Positions 47,221-56,130 of a stretch of DNA of 64,000 nucleotides are shown piece after piece. Position numbers and translations under genes: made by a program. The notes beneath the pieces are model-generated. The model did not search any database, had not been told where the DNA came from, and saw nothing but the letters and a program-made list of their open reading frames with translations. Position 1 is the stretch's first letter. Every line of letters begins with the position of its first letter. The stretch is from positions 62,001 to 126,000 of the forward strand of contig NZ_BNBD01000013.1 of NCBI RefSeq assembly GCF_014654785.1. The letters are read 5' to 3'. The DNA is from Streptomyces mashuensis (GTDB taxonomy: Bacteria > Actinomycetota > Actinomycetes > Streptomycetales > Streptomycetaceae).

Positions 47221-47375
47221 TCCGGGATCGGACGTCCCACCACCAGGGAACGCCCATCCCGCCGCCGGCGCAGCAGCCCGGCCCGCGAATTGGGGCAAAC
47301 TTGGCGGCTTCATGCCCTGGACGCGTGGCTGCCATGCCTGGGCTTTGCTTTTCAGCTCAGCCCTTTACCTTATAT

Positions 47376-48230
47376 TCAATCCCGCTGTGCGGCATTTTTT
47401 GCCGCAACGACGGCATCGAACACGCCCCTCTTGGGTACCCCGGCCTCGGCGGCCACCGCGGCGATGGCTTCTTTCCGACGTTCCCCCGCCTCTTCGCGGA
47501 TCCGGACGCGGCGCACGAGCTCGGCGGCGTCCAGTTCCTCCGGGCCGCGCTCGGCCGCGCCCTCCACCACGATGGTGATCTCGCCGCGCACGCCCTCGGC
47601 GGCCCAGGCCGCCAGTTCGGCGAGCGGGCCGCGCCGCACCTCCTCGTACGTCTTGGTGAGTTCGCGGCAGACCGCGGCGCGGCGGTCGGCGCCGAGGACC
47701 TCGGCCATGGCGGCGAGGGTGTCGTCGAGGCGGTGCGGGGCCTCGAAGTAGACGAGGGTGCGGCGCTCGGCGGCGACCTCGCGCAGCCGGGAGAGCCGTT
47801 CACCGGGCTTGCGGGGCAGGAAGCCCTCGAAGCAGAAGCGGTCCACGGGCAGCCCGGAGACGGCCAGCGCGGTGAGCACGGCGGAGGGGCCCGGCACGGC
47901 GGTCACCTTGATGTCGCGCTCGACGGCCGCGGCGACCAGCCGGTAGCCGGGGTCGGACACGGACGGCATGCCGGCGTCGGTGACGAGCAGCACCCGTGCC
48001 CCGCCGGCCAGCGCCTCCACCAGCTCGGGGGTGCGGGCCGACTCGTTGCCCTCGAAGTACGACACGACGCGGCCGGTGGTGTGCACCCCCAGCGCCTGGG
48101 TGAGCCGGCGCAGCCGCCGGGTGTCCTCGGCGGCGATCACCTCGGCGGCGGCGAGCTCCTGGGCCAGCCGGGGCGGGGCGTCGGCGACGTCGCCGATGGG
48201 CGTTCCTGCGAGTACGAGCGTTCCTGTCAC
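47376..48230 (-). CDS. rsmI: 16S rRNA (cytidine-1402-2'-O)-methyltransferase
   Basis: 284 residues, tetrapyrrole-methylase fold. RsmI methylates the ribose of C1402 in the decoding centre. Motifs are LVLAGTPIGDVADAPPR, IAAEDTRRLRRL, YFEGNE, VTDAGMPSVSDPGYRLV and VPGPSAVLTALAVSGLP. The GTG start (VTGTLVLAG) has GAGG 8 nt upstream. The end contains an A6 run within VAAKNAAQRD and a local AT-rich patch follows the stop (47341-47375), where a weak GGGCT/AGCCC hairpin may act as terminator. Confidence 0.95.
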   Translation of the reverse strand: MTGTLVLAGTPIGDVADAPPRLAQELAAAEVIAAEDTRRLRRLTQALGVHTTGRVVSYFEGNESARTPELVEALAGGARVLLVTDAGMPSVSDPGYRLVAAAVERDIKVTAVPGPSAVLTALAVSGLPVDRFCFEGFLPRKPGERLSRLREVAAERRTLVYFEAPHRLDDTLAAMAEVLGADRRAAVCRELTKTYEEVRRGPLAELAAWAAEGVRGEITIVVEGAAERGPEELDAAELVRRVRIREEAGERRKEAIAAVAAEAGVPKRGVFDAVVAAKNAAQRD

Positions 48231-48289
48231 TCCCCCATCCTCGCAGGGGTGGCGCGCGGGGGTGCCGCGCGCCGGCGCGTCAGCGGGCG

Positions 48290-48733
48290 TCAGCGGGCCA
48301 CGACGGTGACGGTGCGGACCGACGTCACGGCGAGGAAGTGGGGCACGGGGATGCCGCTGTGGTCGGGGCGGAAGTGCATCAGGGTGCCGTCGGCGCGGGC
48401 GGGGCCGGGCTGGAAGGGGGCGCGGGAGGGGCGTGCGGAGTTGCGCCATCGGTGGACGCGGCCGTCGCAGGTGGCGGTGGAGCCGCCGATGCCCTCGGTG
48501 CGGGCGCTCTGCATGAGGTTGCTGCCGATGTAGACGGTGGTGAGGGGGCGGCCGAGGGTGCAGCGGTAGGTGCCGGTCATGGTGACGGTGCCGTCGGGCG
48601 CGAGGCTGACGACGGGGTCGATGGTCATGCGGTGGGCGGTCTGCCGGGGGGCCGGGGCGGCCTGGGCGGTGACCGGGGTCAGGGCGGCGGCGGTCAGGGT
48701 GAGCGTGGCGGCGACGGCTTCGCGGAGGCGCAT
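48290..48733 (-). CDS. DUF6299 family secreted protein
   Basis: 147 residues. A signal peptide (MRLREAVAATLTLTAAALT) likely ends after AQA near residue 24. The mature domain is beta-rich: DPVVSLAPDGTVTMTGTYRCTL, VYIGSNLMQ and a second Cys in STATCDG, giving one likely disulfide, then FHFRPDHSG-like HFRPDHSGIPVPHF and TVTVVAR. This fits the Streptomyces DUF6299 family, whose function is unknown. Confidence 0.75.
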   Translation of the reverse strand: MRLREAVAATLTLTAAALTPVTAQAAPAPRQTAHRMTIDPVVSLAPDGTVTMTGTYRCTLGRPLTTVYIGSNLMQSARTEGIGGSTATCDGRVHRWRNSARPSRAPFQPGPARADGTLMHFRPDHSGIPVPHFLAVTSVRTVTVVAR

Positions 48734-48874
48734 GGCGTCAGGGGTCCCTCGGGGTCGGACGGCTCGGGCTGGACGGACGGCCATGGATACACCCGGGGGC
48801 GCGTTCCTGGTGCGTACATCACCCGCGCGGCGGCGCGTCGGACGGCGCGTCACGTCCCGTACGCCCGGCGCGAG

Positions 48875-49738
48875 TCAGGCCGCGTGCGCCGGGCCGAGCA
48901 GCATCAGGCCGATGCCCACGACCATGAGCCCGGCCGCGGCCACCCGCGGCGCCCCGAACCGTTCCTTCATCACCGCCGCCCCGATCGCCGCGCCCACGAG
49001 GATGGACGACTCGCGCAGCGCGGCCACGGGCGCCAGCGCCGCCCGCGTCTGGGCCCACAGCACCAGCCCGTACGCCGCCACCGACAGCGCGCCGCCGAGC
49101 AGGCCGCGGACGACCACGGGCCGCAGCTGGGCGGCGAGCGCGCCGCGCCGTACGGCCAGCGCGTACGCGGGAATGGCGACGCCCTGGAGGAGCAGCAGCC
49201 AGGCGAGGTAGCCGAGGGAGGAGCCGGAGGTGCGGACGCCCATGCCGTCGACGACCGTGTACGAGGCGATGGCCAGGCCCGTGGCCGCGGCCGCGCCGAT
49301 CGCGGCCCAGGGCGGCCGGGTGCCCGAGCCGCGGATGCCCCACACGGCGAGCCCTACCAGGCCGGCGGAGGCCACGGCGACGCCGGCGAGCTGGGCGCCG
49401 CCGGGCAGTTCGCCGGCGAGGACGGCGGCCAGCACGGTGACGGCCAGGGGCGCGGTGCCGCGGGCGATCGGGTACATCTGCCCGAAGTCGCCGAGCGTGA
49501 ACGACCGCATGAGCAGCAGCTGGTAGAGCACGTGCAGGACGACGGAGGTCAGCAGGTACGGCCACGTGGCGGCGGCCACCGCGGGGACGAACGGCAGGAT
49601 CGCCACGGCGCACAGCGCGCCCCCGCCGCCCACGAGCGTGAAGGCCACCAGCTGGTCCTTGACGGCGTGCGCCATGGCGTTCCAGCCGGCATGCGTGACG
49701 GCGGCGACGAGGACGGCGCAGACGACGAGGGGCGTCAT
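48875..49738 (-). CDS. EamA/DMT family transporter
   Basis: 287 residues with ten predicted membrane helices in two EamA halves (YQLLLMRSFTLGDFGQMYPIARG in the first, ESSILVGAAIGAAVMKERFG in the second). Such permeases export or import small metabolites; substrate unknown. It is a single gene between DUF6299 and the PBP gene on the same strand. Confidence 0.88.
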   Translation of the reverse strand: MTPLVVCAVLVAAVTHAGWNAMAHAVKDQLVAFTLVGGGGALCAVAILPFVPAVAAATWPYLLTSVVLHVLYQLLLMRSFTLGDFGQMYPIARGTAPLAVTVLAAVLAGELPGGAQLAGVAVASAGLVGLAVWGIRGSGTRPPWAAIGAAAATGLAIASYTVVDGMGVRTSGSSLGYLAWLLLLQGVAIPAYALAVRRGALAAQLRPVVVRGLLGGALSVAAYGLVLWAQTRAALAPVAALRESSILVGAAIGAAVMKERFGAPRVAAAGLMVVGIGLMLLGPAHAA

Positions 49739-49856
49739 GCGGCACGCCCCCGGGCGTGCCGGGCGTGGCCGGGGGCCGGTGGTATCCGTACGGGGAGGCT
49801 CATGTGGCGTGACGCTAGCGCCCGTTGGGGGCGCCGGCAGTAGCGCCGGTCACCCG

Positions 49857-51467
49857 TCAGGACGCGCGCAGCACCGCCGCCACGACCGGGCCCGCGGAGT
49901 CGCCGCCGTGGCCGCCGCCGGGGACGACCGCGGCGGCGGCCACGTCGTCGCGGTAGGCGGTGAACCAGCCGTTGGGCGCGGTCTGGCCGTCGACCTCCGC
50001 GGAGCCGGTCTTGGCGCCGGTGTCGCCGTCGAGGCCGGACATGGCCTTGGCGGCGGTGCCGGAGACGGCGGTGCGGTGCATCATCGCGCGCAGGTCGCCG
50101 GCGACCTGCGGGGGCAGCGGGCGGGCGGCGCGGGCGAGGGTGCGGCCGTCGACGGAGGGGTCGACGAGGTAGGGCTGGTGGAACGAGCCGGCGCGGACGG
50201 TGGCGGCGACGGAGGCCATATTGAGGGGGTTCATCTGCACCCGGCCCTGGCCGATCATCGCGGCGGCCTTCCCGGCGCCGCCGTCGGACGGCACGCTGCC
50301 GTCGAAGGTGGGGACGCCGGCCTTCCACTCCAGCCCGAGCCCGAAGACGTCCCGGGCCTCGGTGGCGAGGGCGTCGTCGGAGAGCTGCCCGGCGAGGCCG
50401 ATGAAGGCGGTGTTGCAGGAGGCGGCGAAGTCCTGGGCGAAGGTGGCGCCGGGGTTCTCGCTGCTCTCCACGTTGTGGAAGGTCATCCCGTAGGTGGCCG
50501 TCTTGGGGCAGGGCAGGGGCTTGCCGGGGGACGCCTTGCCCTGTTCGAGGAGGAGCGCCGAGGTGACGATCTTCAGGGTGGAGCCGGGGGCGGTCTGGCC
50601 GCTGAGCGCGGGGTTGAATTCCGTGCGCTTGGCATTGGCGACCGCGAGGATCTCGCCGGTGCTCGCCTTGACGGCGACGACGGAGGCGTCGGCGTGCCGG
50701 GAGACGGCGGACTCGGCGGCGCGCTGGGCGGCGGCGCCGATGGTGGTGCGCAGGGTGCCGGGCTTGCCGGGTGCGACGGTGTGCAGGGGCGGCCGGCCGG
50801 CGGTGGGGGCGGTGCCGCCCTCGGCGCGTACCTCGATGGCGGGGGTGCTGCCGGCCTTCTCCGCGAAGCGCTTGCGGAGGGCGGGCAGGAGCGGGGTGAG
50901 CGACGGGTAGTCGCTCTCCGAGATCTCCCTGCCGTCCCGGTCGGTGATGGCGACCTGCGGGGTGCCGGAGGGGCCGGTGCGCAGCGTCTGGCCGGGGGTG
51001 AGCTTCGGGTGGAGCACGGCGGGCCGCCAGTCGACGAGGGCCTTGCCGGTGGTGCGGCCGCGGACGACCTCGAGGGCGGAGTCGTACGTCCAGGTGGAGC
51101 GCTTGTCGCCGTAGGCGACGTGGGCGGTGACGGAGAACGGCACCTTGGCGCCCTCGGCGGTGCCGCGCTTGAAGGCGACCTGTTCGACGTGGGCGGTCTC
51201 GCGGTAGCCGGCGAGGGCGGTGCCGGCGGCGCCGGCGTCGGTGGTGAGGGCGGCGGCCCTGGCGGTGTCGCCGCCGGCCCAGGCGGCGAGGAAGTCGCGC
51301 GCGGTGCGCTCGGTCTCGTCCGCGGTGGGCGGCCCGGTCCGTACGGGCGCCGCCTGTGCCTCGCCGGTGTCGGTGACGGCGTCGACGAGGCTGTAGGCGC
51401 CGACTCCGGCGGCCCCCACCAGTGTTGCGGCCACGACCCCCGTCGCGATCTTCGCGCCTCTGCGCAT
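49857..51467 (-). CDS. Penicillin-binding protein with MecA-type N-domain
   Basis: 536 residues. An N-terminal anchor (KIATGVVAATLVGAAGVGAYSL) precedes an NTF2-like MecA_N domain (TARDFLAAWAGGDTARAAALT), a dimerisation part, and a class B transpeptidase: STLK with Ser296/Lys299, SCN at 350-352 and KTGS from Lys486. It should cross-link peptidoglycan in the periplasm-like space and bind beta-lactams. The gene is 166 bp downstream of pmt, behind a terminator-like palindrome. Confidence 0.93.
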   Translation of the reverse strand: MRRGAKIATGVVAATLVGAAGVGAYSLVDAVTDTGEAQAAPVRTGPPTADETERTARDFLAAWAGGDTARAAALTTDAGAAGTALAGYRETAHVEQVAFKRGTAEGAKVPFSVTAHVAYGDKRSTWTYDSALEVVRGRTTGKALVDWRPAVLHPKLTPGQTLRTGPSGTPQVAITDRDGREISESDYPSLTPLLPALRKRFAEKAGSTPAIEVRAEGGTAPTAGRPPLHTVAPGKPGTLRTTIGAAAQRAAESAVSRHADASVVAVKASTGEILAVANAKRTEFNPALSGQTAPGSTLKIVTSALLLEQGKASPGKPLPCPKTATYGMTFHNVESSENPGATFAQDFAASCNTAFIGLAGQLSDDALATEARDVFGLGLEWKAGVPTFDGSVPSDGGAGKAAAMIGQGRVQMNPLNMASVAATVRAGSFHQPYLVDPSVDGRTLARAARPLPPQVAGDLRAMMHRTAVSGTAAKAMSGLDGDTGAKTGSAEVDGQTAPNGWFTAYRDDVAAAAVVPGGGHGGDSAGPVVAAVLRAS

Positions 51468-51602
51468 CCCTGATCCCTCCCCCTGGTCCCGGCGTCCTGT
51501 GTCAGGGACACCGAACGCGCACTCTACGGGGACGGATGGGGCAGGAGGCAGGTAATGGGCGGGGAAATTGACTCAAATGCGACGGTGTGAAGGATCACGC
51601 CG

Positions 51603-51619
51603 CGGGGCCCTGGGCCCCG
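51603..51619 (-). terminator. GC palindrome after pmt
   Basis: CGGGGCCC-T-GGGCCCCG is a perfect 8-bp inverted repeat 15 bp behind the pmt stop on the minus strand. Confidence 0.5.
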
Positions 51620-51633
51620 GTCCGGACCCGGTT

Positions 51634-53409
51634 CTAGATCCAGGTGTCGAACCACATCCGGTTGCGCCACGCCTCCAGGGGGATGGCCTGGCCGCTGTAG
51701 AGCGGGAAGAAGTAGATGAAGTTCCAGGCGATGAGGAGGACGAGCGTGCCGGCCCCCACCGCGCCCAGGACCCGGCGCCGTTCGGAGGCGCCGCGCGGGC
51801 CGAGGAGCGTCCCCGTCAGCATGGCCACGGCCAGGCACAGGAACGGGACGAAGACGACCGAATAGAAGACGAAGATGGTGCGGTCCTGCCACAGGAACCA
51901 CGGCAGGTAGCCGGCGGCCGCCCCGCACAGCACCGCCCCGGCCCGCCAGTCGCGGCGCAGCGCCCAGCGGTACAGGAGGTAGGCGAGGGCGAAGCAGGCG
52001 GTCCACCACAGCAGGGGCGTGCCGAGAGCGAGGACCTCGCGGGCGCACTTCTCGGCGGCGTCGGCGGGGCAGCCGTCCTTGCCGGGGCCGGGCGACTCGT
52101 AGAAGTACGAGACGGGCCGGGACTGGACCAGCCAGCTCCAGGGGTTGGACTGGTAGGTGTGCGGCGAGGAGAGATTGGTGTTGAACTCCCAGACCTGCTT
52201 CTCGTAGTGGAAGAGGCTGATCAGCGGGTTGACGACGCCGGCGAACGGGTAGTCCGTGCCGTGGCCGCCCTCGGTCTCGGCCCAGTGGCGCATGTAGCCG
52301 CTGTGCTTCCAGCCGGTGGTCCTGTCGTAGGTGCCGCTGTGGGTGAACCAGCCGGTCCAGGAGGCGAGATAGACGGCGACGGCGACGGGCACGGTGGCCA
52401 GGAAGGCCCAGGGCACGTCGCGGCGGAGCGTCGACAGCCAGGGCCGGCGGGCGCCGGCGGTGCGCCGGGCGCCGAGGTCCCACAGGACGGTGAGCAGGCC
52501 GAACGCGGCCAGGTAGACGATGCCGTTCCACTTGGTGGCGCAGGCCAGGCCGAGGAGGACGCCGGCCGCCAGTCGCCAGGGCCGCAGGCCCGGGCGCAGG
52601 CGGTCGCCGGCGTCGGGGTGGGGCAGGGAGGTGCCGGGGTCGGGGCCGTCGGGCAGGGCGGCGGCGAGCCGGGCGCGGGTGGCGTCGCGGTCGGCGAGCA
52701 GACAGCCGAAGGCCGCGAGCACGAAGAACATGAGCACGGTGTCGAGCAGCGCGGTGCGGCTCATGACGTAGTGCAGGCCGTCCATGGCCAGCAGGGCGCC
52801 GGCGAGGCAGCCGAGGAGGGTGGAGCGGAAGAGGCGGCGGCCGATGCGGCAGAGCAGGAACACGGAGGCGGTGCCGAGCAGCGCCACCATGAACCGCCAG
52901 CCGAAGGGGTTCAGGCCGAACAGCCATTCGCCGGCGCCGATGACCCACTTGCCGACGGGCGGGTGCACGACGTAGGCGGGGGCGTCGCCGAGGGTGGCGT
53001 GCCCGGCGATGATCTGGTCGTTGGCGTCCTTCGGCCAGTCGGCCTCGTAGCCGAACTGCCACAGGGCCCAGGCGTCCTTGGCGTAGTACGTCTCGTCGAA
53101 TATGACGGCGTTGGGGCTGCCCAGGTGCCAGAAGCGGAGCAGGCCGGCGAAGAGCGCGACGAGCAGGGGCCCGGCCCAGCTCATGGAGCGGGCGAGCCGC
53201 AGGGCCGCGTCGGGCGCTACGCCCATCGCCTCCCAGAGCCGGGTGCCGGGCTCGGGGAACGGCGGTACGAGCCGCTCCCGCGCTCCGGGCTGCGGGGTGC
53301 GGCCGGCGGGGTCGCCGTAGCCGAACCGCCGCAGCCGGCGCTGCCACGGGGGCTGCTGCCCGTCTGCGGTCCCGGCCGTCCGGGCGTGCGTCGCGGTGTC
53401 ACTGCTCAC
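51634..53409 (-). CDS. pmt: Dolichyl/polyprenyl-phosphate-mannose protein mannosyltransferase
   Basis: 591 residues, about 11 membrane helices, GT39 family. Pmt moves mannose from polyprenyl-phosphate mannose to Ser/Thr of proteins leaving through Sec. The catalytic first loop is GSPNAVIFDETYYAKDAW with the Asp-Glu pair; PAYVVHPPVGKWVI, ALLDTVLMFFVLA and TKWNGIVYLAAFG are further PMT signatures. In Streptomyces it is needed for phage phiC31 receptor and lipoprotein glycosylation, from family knowledge. The GTG start VSSDTATHARTAG is chosen because family similarity begins shortly after. Confidence 0.95.
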   Translation of the reverse strand: MSSDTATHARTAGTADGQQPPWQRRLRRFGYGDPAGRTPQPGARERLVPPFPEPGTRLWEAMGVAPDAALRLARSMSWAGPLLVALFAGLLRFWHLGSPNAVIFDETYYAKDAWALWQFGYEADWPKDANDQIIAGHATLGDAPAYVVHPPVGKWVIGAGEWLFGLNPFGWRFMVALLGTASVFLLCRIGRRLFRSTLLGCLAGALLAMDGLHYVMSRTALLDTVLMFFVLAAFGCLLADRDATRARLAAALPDGPDPGTSLPHPDAGDRLRPGLRPWRLAAGVLLGLACATKWNGIVYLAAFGLLTVLWDLGARRTAGARRPWLSTLRRDVPWAFLATVPVAVAVYLASWTGWFTHSGTYDRTTGWKHSGYMRHWAETEGGHGTDYPFAGVVNPLISLFHYEKQVWEFNTNLSSPHTYQSNPWSWLVQSRPVSYFYESPGPGKDGCPADAAEKCAREVLALGTPLLWWTACFALAYLLYRWALRRDWRAGAVLCGAAAGYLPWFLWQDRTIFVFYSVVFVPFLCLAVAMLTGTLLGPRGASERRRVLGAVGAGTLVLLIAWNFIYFFPLYSGQAIPLEAWRNRMWFDTWI

Positions 53410-53638
53410 CGCGCCATCGTAGGGAACGACCCCCGCCCGGTCCCGGGGGCGCCGCGCGGGGTGGTGCGCGGGAGGGATGCGCCGGTCCTGCACCGGTTCG
53501 GGAGGGAGAGGGGTGGATACGTGTCGTACGCCATGAATGTGCCGTGATCGGGAACCGTGCGCGCCCCGGCCGCGTATTTCCAAGTCCCACGACCGTGGGC
53601 GCGATCGGGGGGCGCGTGTGTAAGGGAAGGGCTCCGCG

Positions 53639-54835
53639 TTGAACCTGATCGATCTGCTGCTGGTGGTGATCGTCCTCGCCTACGCCGTCTCCGGGTACCG
53701 GCGCGGGCTGGTGGCCAGCGCCGTGCTGCTCGCCGGTTTTCTCGGCGGTGCCGTGCTGGGCGTGTGGGTGCTGCCCGTCGCCTTGGAGCCCTTCGAGCCC
53801 GGCACACGGCTGGCCGCCGTCGTGGCCGTGCTCGTCGTGCTGCTGCCGGCCGCGCTGGGGCACGCCCTGGCCGCGCGGCTGGCGTGGCGGCTGCGGGCCC
53901 GGCTGACGTGGGCGCCGGTGCGCGGCGTGGACGGGATCGGCGGCGCCGCGCTGAACACGGTGGCCGTGCTGCTCGTCGGCTGGATGGCCGGCAGCGTGCT
54001 GCTGTCCGCCAATTCCACGCTGCTCACCCGCGAGGTCAAGGAGTCCGCGCTGCTCCAGGCCGTGCAGCGGGCCATGCCCGAGGAGGCGCCGACCTGGTTC
54101 GGCCGCACCACCCGGGCGCTTCAGGGCGCCGGCTTCCCGCAGGTGTTCAACCCCTTCGTCAACGAGCCCGCCACGAGCGTCCCCGAGCCGTCGGGCGACG
54201 CCGTCACGCCCGAGGTGCTGAAGGTGGCGCGCAGCAGCGTCGTCAAGATCGAGGGCGTCGCCGACGTCGGCGGGGGCCGCCGCGGCCAGGAGGGCAGCGG
54301 CTTCGTGTACGCCCGCGAGCACGTCATGACCAACGCGCACGTGGTCGCCGGTGTCACCGAGCCGACCGTCCGCGTCGGCGGCACCGGCCGCGCCCTCCGC
54401 GCCAAGGTCGTCCTCTTCGACCCGCGCACCGACGTGGCGGTGCTCGACGTGCCCGGCCTGACCGCGCCCGCCCTGCCGTTCGACACGTCGGGCCGCCGCG
54501 GCTCCCCCGCCGTCGTCGCCGGCTTCCCCGAGAACGGCGGCCTCGACCTGCGCGCCGCCGTCGTCGCCCACCAGGTCCGCGCCGAGGGCAAGGACATCTA
54601 CGGCGACGAGATCGCGGTCCGCGACGTCTTCTCCGTCCGCTCCACCGTCCGCCCCGGCAACTCCGGCGGCCCCCTCCTCACCCCGGAGGGGAAGGTGTAC
54701 GGGGTCGTCTTCGCCCGTTCCACCGCCGACCCCGAGACGGGGTACGCCCTCACCGCCGGGCAGGTCGCCGACGACGCGCGGCGGGCCGCCGCCGCCACGA
54801 CACCGGTGAGCACGGGCAGCAGGGCGGCCCTGTGA
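53639..54835 (+). CDS. MarP-like membrane serine protease
   Basis: 398 residues from a TTG with GGGAAGGG upstream. Residues 1-130 hold four CvpA-like membrane helices; the periplasm-facing part is a trypsin-like domain with His234 (TNAHVV), Asp265 (TDVAVLD) and Ser342 (GNSGGP). In mycobacteria MarP keeps intrabacterial pH during acid stress by cleaving a peptidoglycan hydrolase. A similar wall-protease role is inferred. The NUDIX-type partner seen elsewhere is not adjacent. It is divergent from pmt. Confidence 0.92.
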   Translation: MNLIDLLLVVIVLAYAVSGYRRGLVASAVLLAGFLGGAVLGVWVLPVALEPFEPGTRLAAVVAVLVVLLPAALGHALAARLAWRLRARLTWAPVRGVDGIGGAALNTVAVLLVGWMAGSVLLSANSTLLTREVKESALLQAVQRAMPEEAPTWFGRTTRALQGAGFPQVFNPFVNEPATSVPEPSGDAVTPEVLKVARSSVVKIEGVADVGGGRRGQEGSGFVYAREHVMTNAHVVAGVTEPTVRVGGTGRALRAKVVLFDPRTDVAVLDVPGLTAPALPFDTSGRRGSPAVVAGFPENGGLDLRAAVVAHQVRAEGKDIYGDEIAVRDVFSVRSTVRPGNSGGPLLTPEGKVYGVVFARSTADPETGYALTAGQVADDARRAAAATTPVSTGSRAAL

Positions 54836-54849
54836 ACGCCCGGTAGATC

Positions 54850-54859
54850 CCCTTAAGGG
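54850..54859. other. CCCTTAAGGG palindrome
   Basis: A perfect 10-bp palindrome 15 bp after the protease stop codon; too short for a confident terminator. Confidence 0.35.
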
Positions 54860-54901
54860 TGCCCGTCACGCCAGGGGCGCGCAGTCGCAGGGCGCACGCT
54901 C

Positions 54902-54918
54902 TTGCCACTCATTCGCAG
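54902..54918 (+). promoter_or_regulatory. Nur-like (nickel regulator) operator
   Basis: TTGCCA-CTCAT-TCGCAG fits the Nur box form TGCnn-N5-nnGCA: the two half sites are at 54903-54905 and 54915-54917. It covers the -35 region of the candidate promoter whose -10 TATCAT is at 54927-54932. In S. coelicolor Nur represses nickel uptake genes when nickel is plentiful. Confidence 0.6.
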
Positions 54919-54926
54919 CGCGCGCC

Positions 54927-54932
54927 TATCAT
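54927..54932 (+). promoter_or_regulatory. -10 box of the metal transporter operon
   Basis: TATCAT lies 17 bp downstream of GCCACT within the Nur-like box, so a bound repressor would exclude RNA polymerase. Confidence 0.5.
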
Positions 54933-54957
54933 CGAGCGGTTCACGACAACGACCGAA

Positions 54958-54996
54958 GCGATCCGGCCAGGCGATCCGGTCACGCGATCCGGCCGG
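54958..54996. repeat. 13-bp tandem repeat, three copies
   Basis: gcgatccggccag, gcgatccggtcac and gcgatccggccgg are contiguous in the leader of the transporter operon, between promoter and start codon. Confidence 0.85.
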
Positions 54997-55040
54997 CCGT
55001 CGTGATCTTCCAGCCGATCGAGCGGGACGGAGCGCCCCCC

Positions 55041-56129
55041 ATGCACGTACCGGACGGATTCATCGACGCCCCGGTGTCCCTCGGCACCGGGGCGGTCGCC
55101 GCCGCGTCCGTCGCCGTCTGCCTGCGCGGCGCGCGGCGGGAGCTGTCGGACGCCCAGGGCACGGACCGCACGGCCCCGCTGGCCGGCCTGGTGGCCGCCT
55201 TCGTGTTCGCCGTACAGATGCTGAACTTCCCCGTCGCCGCCGGCACCAGCGGCCACCTGCTGGGCGGCGCGCTCGCGGCGATCCTCGTCGGCCCGTACAC
55301 GGGCGTGCTGTGCATATCCGTCGTCCTGCTCATGCAGGGCGTGCTCTTCGCCGACGGCGGCCTCACCGCGCTCGGCGTCAACATCACCGACATGGCGGTC
55401 GTCACCACCGTCGTCGCCTACGCCGTGTTCCGGCTGCTGGTGAAGGTCCTGCCGCGGCGCCGCCGCGCCGTGCCGGCCGCCGCCTTCGCCGCCGCCCTCG
55501 TGTCGGTGCCCGCCGCGGCCTGCGCCTTCACCCTCATTTACGCGCTGGGCGGCACCACCGACGTGCCGCTCGGCCAGGTGTTCACCGCCATGGTGGGCGT
55601 GCACGTCCTCATCGGCATCGGCGAGGCCGTGATCACCGCGCTGACGGTCAGCGCCGTCATGGCCGTCCGGCCCGACCTCGTGCACGGCGCCCGCGGCCTC
55701 GCCCGCCCGCTGGAGCTGCGCACCGCGGACGGGCAGGTCACCACGGCCACGCCGGCGACCGCCCCCGCCCCGGCCGCCACCCCGCGCCGCTCCGTACGGC
55801 CGCTGCTGGCCGGCGGCCTCGCCGCCGCCGTCGTCCTCGCCGGCTTCGTCAGCTACTACGCCTCCACCAGCCCCGACGGCCTGGAGAAGGTCGCCCACGA
55901 CAAGGGCATCGACCGCACCACGAAGGAGCACGCCGCCAAGGACTCGCCGCTCGCCGACTACCAGGTGAAGGACGTCTCCGACAGCCGCCTGTCCGGCGGC
56001 CTCGCCGGCGTCATCGGCGTCGGCGCGACCCTCGCCGCCGGCACCGGCGTCTTCCTCGTCGTACGCCGCCGCGACCGGGCCGCCGACCGGGCCACCGACC
56101 GCTCCCCCGACCCCGCCGGGACGGCCTGA
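55041..56129 (+). CDS. ECF nickel/cobalt transporter substrate component, CbiM-CbiN fusion
   Basis: 362 residues. It starts MHVPDGFIDAPVS, where His2 and the free N-terminus form the metal site of CbiM/NikM; this fixes the start at 55041. Six or seven helices follow with NFPVAAGTSGHLLGGALAAI and NITDMAVVTTVVAY. After a Pro/Ala linker (about residue 240) a second part has two helices flanking an external loop (YYASTSPDGLEKVAHDKGID), the CbiN/NikN layout. The protein captures Ni2+ or Co2+ at the membrane. Nur-like control favours nickel. Confidence 0.92.
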   Translation: MHVPDGFIDAPVSLGTGAVAAASVAVCLRGARRELSDAQGTDRTAPLAGLVAAFVFAVQMLNFPVAAGTSGHLLGGALAAILVGPYTGVLCISVVLLMQGVLFADGGLTALGVNITDMAVVTTVVAYAVFRLLVKVLPRRRRAVPAAAFAAALVSVPAAACAFTLIYALGGTTDVPLGQVFTAMVGVHVLIGIGEAVITALTVSAVMAVRPDLVHGARGLARPLELRTADGQVTTATPATAPAPAATPRRSVRPLLAGGLAAAVVLAGFVSYYASTSPDGLEKVAHDKGIDRTTKEHAAKDSPLADYQVKDVSDSRLSGGLAGVIGVGATLAAGTGVFLVVRRRDRAADRATDRSPDPAGTA

Positions 56130-56130
56130 C

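Noticed and set aside
47376..47410. Programmed frameshift at the A6 run near the end of rsmI
   Set aside because: The run lies a few codons before a normal stop and the product has the usual length; no downstream frame continues the protein.
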